Shown: positions 60,773 to 64,000 of the stretch, piece by piece
Layout: every line of letters begins with the position of its first letter
How positions within the stretch are numbered: the first letter of the stretch is position 1
Source of the DNA: Pseudescherichia sp031987975
GTDB lineage: Bacteria > Pseudomonadota > Gammaproteobacteria > Enterobacterales > Enterobacteriaceae
Assembly: GCF_031987975.1 (NCBI RefSeq)
Contig: NZ_DALZYX010000005.1
Location: 62,001 to 126,000, forward strand
Length of the DNA: 64,000 nucleotides
Reading direction: 5' to 3'
Notes under the pieces: generated by a model
Seen by the model: the letters and a program-made list of their open reading frames with translations, nothing else
Databases searched by the model: none
What the model was told of the DNA's origin: nothing
Translations under genes and position numbers: made by a program

Positions 60773-62741
60773 GCTATTCTCCGCATTTAAAAAAGACAAG
60801 ATCTGGGATTTCAACGGCGGCATCCATCCGCCGGAGATGAAAACTCAGTCAAACGGTACGCCGCTGCGCCAGCTCCCGCTGGCGGGGCGCTTCGTTATTC
60901 CCCTTAAGCAGCACATTGGCGCTGAGGGCGAGCTGTGCGTGGCCGTAGGCGATCGCGTCCTGCGCGGCCAGCCGCTGACGCGCGGCCGTGGTCGTATGTT
61001 GCCGGTTCATGCTCCTACCTCCGGCACGGTGGTGGCGATTGCCCCCCACTCTACTGCCCATCCCTCGGCGCTGGCCGAGCTAAGCGTGATTATTGATGCC
61101 GACGGTGAAGACCGTTGGATTGAGCGCGACGGCTGGAGCGACTATCGCTCGCGTACTCGCGCCGAGCTGATTGAACGCATCCACCAGTACGGTGTGGCGG
61201 GTCTCGGCGGCGCAGGCTTCCCCACCGGCAATAAACTGCAGGGCGGCGGAGATAAGATCGAAACGCTGATTATCAACGCCGCAGAGTGCGAACCCTACAT
61301 CACCGCCGACGACCGCCTGATGCAGGACTGCGCCGCGCAGATCGTCGAAGGTATTCGTATCCTTGCGCACATTCTTCAGCCGCGCCAGGTCCTGATCGGC
61401 ATTGAAGATAATAAGCCGCAGGCCATCTCAATGCTGCGGGCGGTGCTGGCGAATACGCACGATATCGTGCTGCGGGTGATCCCGACTAAATATCCTTCTG
61501 GCGGTGCCAAGCAGCTGACCCAGATCCTCACCGGCAAACAGGTTCCGCACGGTGGCCGTTCGTCTGATATTGGCGTGCTGATGCAAAACGTCGGTACCGC
61601 CTTCGCCGTTAAGCGTGCGGTAATCGATGGCGAACCCCTGACCGAGCGCGTAGTCACCCTTACCGGCGAGGCCGTGACGCAGCCGGGTAACGTCTGGGCG
61701 CGCCTGGGTACGCCAGTACGCCACCTGCTCGACGCGGCAGGTTTTTGCCCCTCTGGCGAGCAGCTGGTGATTATGGGCGGGCCGCTAATGGGCTTCACCC
61801 TGCCGTGGCTGGACGTGCCGGTGGTTAAAATTACCAACTGCCTGCTCGCCCCGTCGGCCAATGAGATGGGCGAGACGCCGGAAGAGAAAGGCTGTATTCG
61901 CTGCAGCGCCTGCGCCGATGCGTGCCCGGCAGATCTGCTCCCACAGCAGCTCTATTGGTTCAGTAAAGGCCAGCAGCACGATAAGGCTACCGCCCATAAC
62001 CTGGCGGACTGTATTGAGTGCGGAGCGTGCGCCTGGGTCTGCCCCAGCAACATTCCCCTGGTGCAGTATTTCCGCCAGGAGAAGGCCGAGATCTACGCTA
62101 TCGCTCAGGAAGAGAAGCGCGCCGCCGAAGCAAAAATCCGTTTTGAAGCACGACAGGCTCGTCTTGAGCGTGATAAAGCGGCACGCCTTGAGCGCCACAA
62201 AAAGTCTGCTGCCCAGCCAGCCGCGAAAGATAAAGATGCAGTGAATGCCGCTCTGGCCCGCGTGCGTGAAAAACAGCAGCGCGCCGCTCAGCCGGTAGTG
62301 GTCCAGGCCGGTGCCGAGCCGGATAACAGCGCAGTGATTGCCGCCCGTGAAGCCCGCAAGGCCGAAGCCCGCGCACGCCAGGCAGAGAAAGCGCAGCAGC
62401 CTGTCGCAGCAGAGACGGCAGCGGAGCAAGCCGATCCGCGTAAAGCCGCGGTTGAGGCAGCTATCGCCCGCGCCAAAGCGCGTAAGGCGGCACAGGCGGC
62501 GGCACCTGAAGCAACGCCTGAACCTGTTGCCGAAGAGCCAGCCGCCGCGGTCGATCCGCGTAAAGCCGCCGTTGAGGCCGCCATCGCCCGCGCTAAAGCA
62601 CGTAAGGCACAGCAGCAGGTTGTTGAGAAAATAGTGGATACCCCGGCGGCCAATGACGATCCGCGTAAAGCGGCCGTTGCTGCAGCCATCGCCAGGGCTC
62701 AGGCTAAGAAAGCCGCAAAACAGGCCGTTAACGAGGAATAG
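60765..62741 (+). CDS. rsxC: RsxC, NADH-binding subunit C with repeat tail
   Basis: About 658 residues (E. coli RsxC about 740). It binds NADH and FMN: GGAGFPTGNKL is the nucleotide loop and CEPYITADDRLM follows. Two ferredoxin motifs (CIRCSACADACPADLL, CIECGACAWVCPSNIP) lie near 380-430. The C-terminal tail is charged coiled-coil-like and then has three Ala-rich repeats starting DPRKAAV. Fewer repeats than in E. coli explain the shorter length. The start MLKLFSAFKKDKIWDF overlaps rsxB; the longer frame from 60528 lies inside rsxB. Confidence 0.95.
   Translation: MLKLFSAFKKDKIWDFNGGIHPPEMKTQSNGTPLRQLPLAGRFVIPLKQHIGAEGELCVAVGDRVLRGQPLTRGRGRMLPVHAPTSGTVVAIAPHSTAHPSALAELSVIIDADGEDRWIERDGWSDYRSRTRAELIERIHQYGVAGLGGAGFPTGNKLQGGGDKIETLIINAAECEPYITADDRLMQDCAAQIVEGIRILAHILQPRQVLIGIEDNKPQAISMLRAVLANTHDIVLRVIPTKYPSGGAKQLTQILTGKQVPHGGRSSDIGVLMQNVGTAFAVKRAVIDGEPLTERVVTLTGEAVTQPGNVWARLGTPVRHLLDAAGFCPSGEQLVIMGGPLMGFTLPWLDVPVVKITNCLLAPSANEMGETPEEKGCIRCSACADACPADLLPQQLYWFSKGQQHDKATAHNLADCIECGACAWVCPSNIPLVQYFRQEKAEIYAIAQEEKRAAEAKIRFEARQARLERDKAARLERHKKSAAQPAAKDKDAVNAALARVREKQQRAAQPVVVQAGAEPDNSAVIAAREARKAEARARQAEKAQQPVAAETAAEQADPRKAAVEAAIARAKARKAAQAAAPEATPEPVAEEPAAAVDPRKAAVEAAIARAKARKAQQQVVEKIVDTPAANDDPRKAAVAAAIARAQAKKAAKQAVNEE
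62433..62735 (+). repeat. In-frame tandem repeats in rsxC
   Basis: Three units starting GATCCGCGTAAAGC at 62433, 62553 and 62658, with periods of 120 and 105 bases. Each codes DPRKAAV followed by AAIARA(K/Q)A(R/K)KA and an Ala/Pro/Glu linker of variable length. The DNA copies are close enough to allow unequal recombination. Confidence 0.85.
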
Positions 62742-63791
62742 ATGGTTTTTAGAATCGCAAGCTCCCCCTATACGCACAACCAGCGCCAGACATCACGGAT
62801 TATGATGCTGGTTCTGCTCGCGACCCTACCCGGGATCGCCGTGCAGACCTGGTTCTTTGGCTGGGGTACGCTCCTGCAGATCCTGCTGGCAGGCGTTAGC
62901 GCTCTCGCCGCGGAAGGACTGGTACTTAAGCTGCGTAAGCAGAGCGCGGCGGCGATCCTCAAGGATAACTCCGCCCTTCTCACTGGCCTGCTGTTGGCGA
63001 TCAGTATTCCGTCATTCGCGCCCTGGTGGATGGTCGTTCTGGGAACCGTTTTTGCAGTGATTATTGCCAAGCAGCTTTACGGCGGCCTTGGGCATAATCC
63101 CTTCAACCCGGCAATGATCGGCTACGTGGTGCTGCTGATCTCCTTCCCGGTACAGATGACCAGCTGGTTACCGCCCCATGAGATTGCCGCTAACGTGCCC
63201 GGCTTTGTGGATGCGGTGCAAATGATCTTTACCGGCCACAGCGCGGGGGGTGATATGAACACCCTGCGGCTGGGCATCGATGGCGTTAGCCAGGCCACGC
63301 CGCTGGATACCTTCAAAACGTCGCTGCATGCTGGTCACAGCGTCGATCAGATCATGCAGTATCCGATTTACAGCGGCGTGCTGGCGGGTGCGGGCTGGCA
63401 GTGGGTTAACCTTGCTTATCTGCTGGGCGGGCTGTTCCTGCTGGGGAAAGGCGCTATCCGCTGGCATATTCCGGTTAGCTTCCTTGTCACGCTAACCTTC
63501 TGCGCTACGCTGGGCTGGATCTTTTCGCCAGAGAGCCTGGCTTCGCCGCTGCTGCATATTTTTTCCGGGGCAACAATGCTCGGTGCGTTCTTTATCCTGA
63601 CCGATCCGGTAACCGCTTCGACCACCAATAAAGGTCGCCTGATCTTCGGTGCGCTGACCGGGGTGCTGGTCTGGCTGATCCGCAGCTTTGGCGGCTATCC
63701 GGACGGGGTTGCCTTTGCGGTGCTGCTGGCGAACATTACCGTGCCGTTGATTGACTACTATACGCGTCCGCGCGTCTACGGCCATCGTTGA
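62742..63791 (+). CDS. rsxD: RsxD, electron transport complex subunit D
   Basis: Membrane protein of 349 residues (E. coli 352) with about nine helices. FMN is attached through a phosphoester to a Thr in the motif SQATPLD-like region (SGATMLGAFFILTDPV lies in the conserved C-terminal part). LGHNPFNPAMIGYVVLLISFP is a family hallmark. The start codon follows the rsxC stop directly. It forms the ion-translocating core with RsxA and RsxE. Confidence 0.95.
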   Translation: MVFRIASSPYTHNQRQTSRIMMLVLLATLPGIAVQTWFFGWGTLLQILLAGVSALAAEGLVLKLRKQSAAAILKDNSALLTGLLLAISIPSFAPWWMVVLGTVFAVIIAKQLYGGLGHNPFNPAMIGYVVLLISFPVQMTSWLPPHEIAANVPGFVDAVQMIFTGHSAGGDMNTLRLGIDGVSQATPLDTFKTSLHAGHSVDQIMQYPIYSGVLAGAGWQWVNLAYLLGGLFLLGKGAIRWHIPVSFLVTLTFCATLGWIFSPESLASPLLHIFSGATMLGAFFILTDPVTASTTNKGRLIFGALTGVLVWLIRSFGGYPDGVAFAVLLANITVPLIDYYTRPRVYGHR

Positions 63792-63801
63792 GGAGACCGC
63801 C

Positions 63802-64000
63802 ATGTTGAAGACCATGCAGAAACACGGCGTGACCCTGGCGCTGTTTGCCGCCTGCTCTACCGGCCTGACGGCGGCAATCGCCCAGCTGACCAAATCGACC
63901 ATTGCCGAGCAGGCCGCTATTCAGCAGAAGGCGCTGTTCGATCAGGTTGTGCCAGCCAATATCTATAATAACGACCTAAGCCAGAGCTGCTTTTTGGTTA
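63802..64000 (+). CDS. rsxG: RsxG, electron transport complex subunit G (3' end beyond window)
   Basis: The first 66 residues are visible, starting MLKTMQKHGVTLALFAACST with one N-terminal membrane helix and then QKALFDQVVPANIYNN, matching E. coli RsxG. It is a periplasmic subunit with covalently bound FMN; that site lies beyond the window. GAGGAGA precedes the ATG, 10 bases after rsxD. Confidence 0.93.
   Translation, partial: MLKTMQKHGVTLALFAACSTGLTAAIAQLTKSTIAEQAAIQQKALFDQVVPANIYNNDLSQSCFLV

Noticed and set aside
1..64000. CRISPR arrays, tRNA or rRNA genes, insertion sequences, prophage genes, attachment sites
   Set aside because: Looked for on both strands; no regularly spaced repeats, tRNA-like cloverleaf, transposase, integrase or phage structural gene was recognised.

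Overview
The window is a piece of an Enterobacteriaceae chromosome. Most genes match, in order and sequence, the replication-terminus region of E. coli K-12 (rspAB, ynf genes, mlc, asr, ydgD, pntAB, ydgH, rstAB, tus, fumA/fumC, manA, malIXY, add, rsx). The organism resembles Enterobacter and its relatives, but the genus cannot be fixed from this sequence alone. No rRNA, tRNA, insertion sequence, prophage or CRISPR array was seen. Gene identities rest on reading the proteins and recalling E. coli homologues; no search was run.

Layout. (1) 1-3.6 kb: end of rspB, then rspA, ynfA, ynfB and ynfC. (2) 3.7-15.5 kb: an inserted nitrogen-scavenging operon with allophanate hydrolase, urea carboxylase, a GntR-type regulator and the urea ABC transporter urtABCDE, behind a near-perfect sigma-54 promoter with NtrC-like sites. 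(3) 15.5-23.5 kb: ynfD, bioD2, mlc with its operator, ynfL/ynfM, a tiny membrane-protein ORF, an M32 carboxypeptidase, asr with an RstA-type box, ydgU and ydgD. (4) 23.5-30.7 kb: an accessory block with a CHASE4-GGDEF-EAL protein, three small or unknown proteins (one BssS-like), a short-chain dehydrogenase, a GH15 glycosidase and YciE, which looks like a stationary-phase or stress set. (5) 30.8-41.4 kb: smrA, the sRNA gene mcaS, ogt, fnr, uspE, pntBA, ydgH, ydgI, folM and ydgC. (6) 41.5-50.8 kb: rstAB, a Ter site with tus, fumC, fumA, manA and ydgA. (7) 50.9-54.8 kb: malI and malXY with two MalI operators. (8) 55.0-56.3 kb: an AT-rich cassette of an orphan Hcp, a Tlde1-type L,D-transpeptidase-fold toxin and a putative periplasmic immunity protein, inserted between malY and add. 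(9) 56.5-64 kb: add, ydgJ, blr, ydgK and rsxABCD, with rsxG cut by the right edge.

How the genes work together. The urea operon would import urea, carboxylate it to allophanate and hydrolyse that to ammonia and CO2 under nitrogen limitation. RstA, encoded at 41.6 kb, probably acts on asr at 22.1 kb. Mlc and MalI are sugar-responsive repressors with visible operators. The Ter site lies directly upstream of tus and places the window in the terminus. The hcp cassette has no other type VI secretion gene beside it and would need an apparatus encoded elsewhere.

The most interesting items are the Hcp-Tlde1-immunity cassette, the sigma-54 urea amidolyase/Urt operon, the absence of both spermidine-handling loci (speG and mdtIJ) from their E. 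coli positions, conservation of McaS, and two or three very small proteins.
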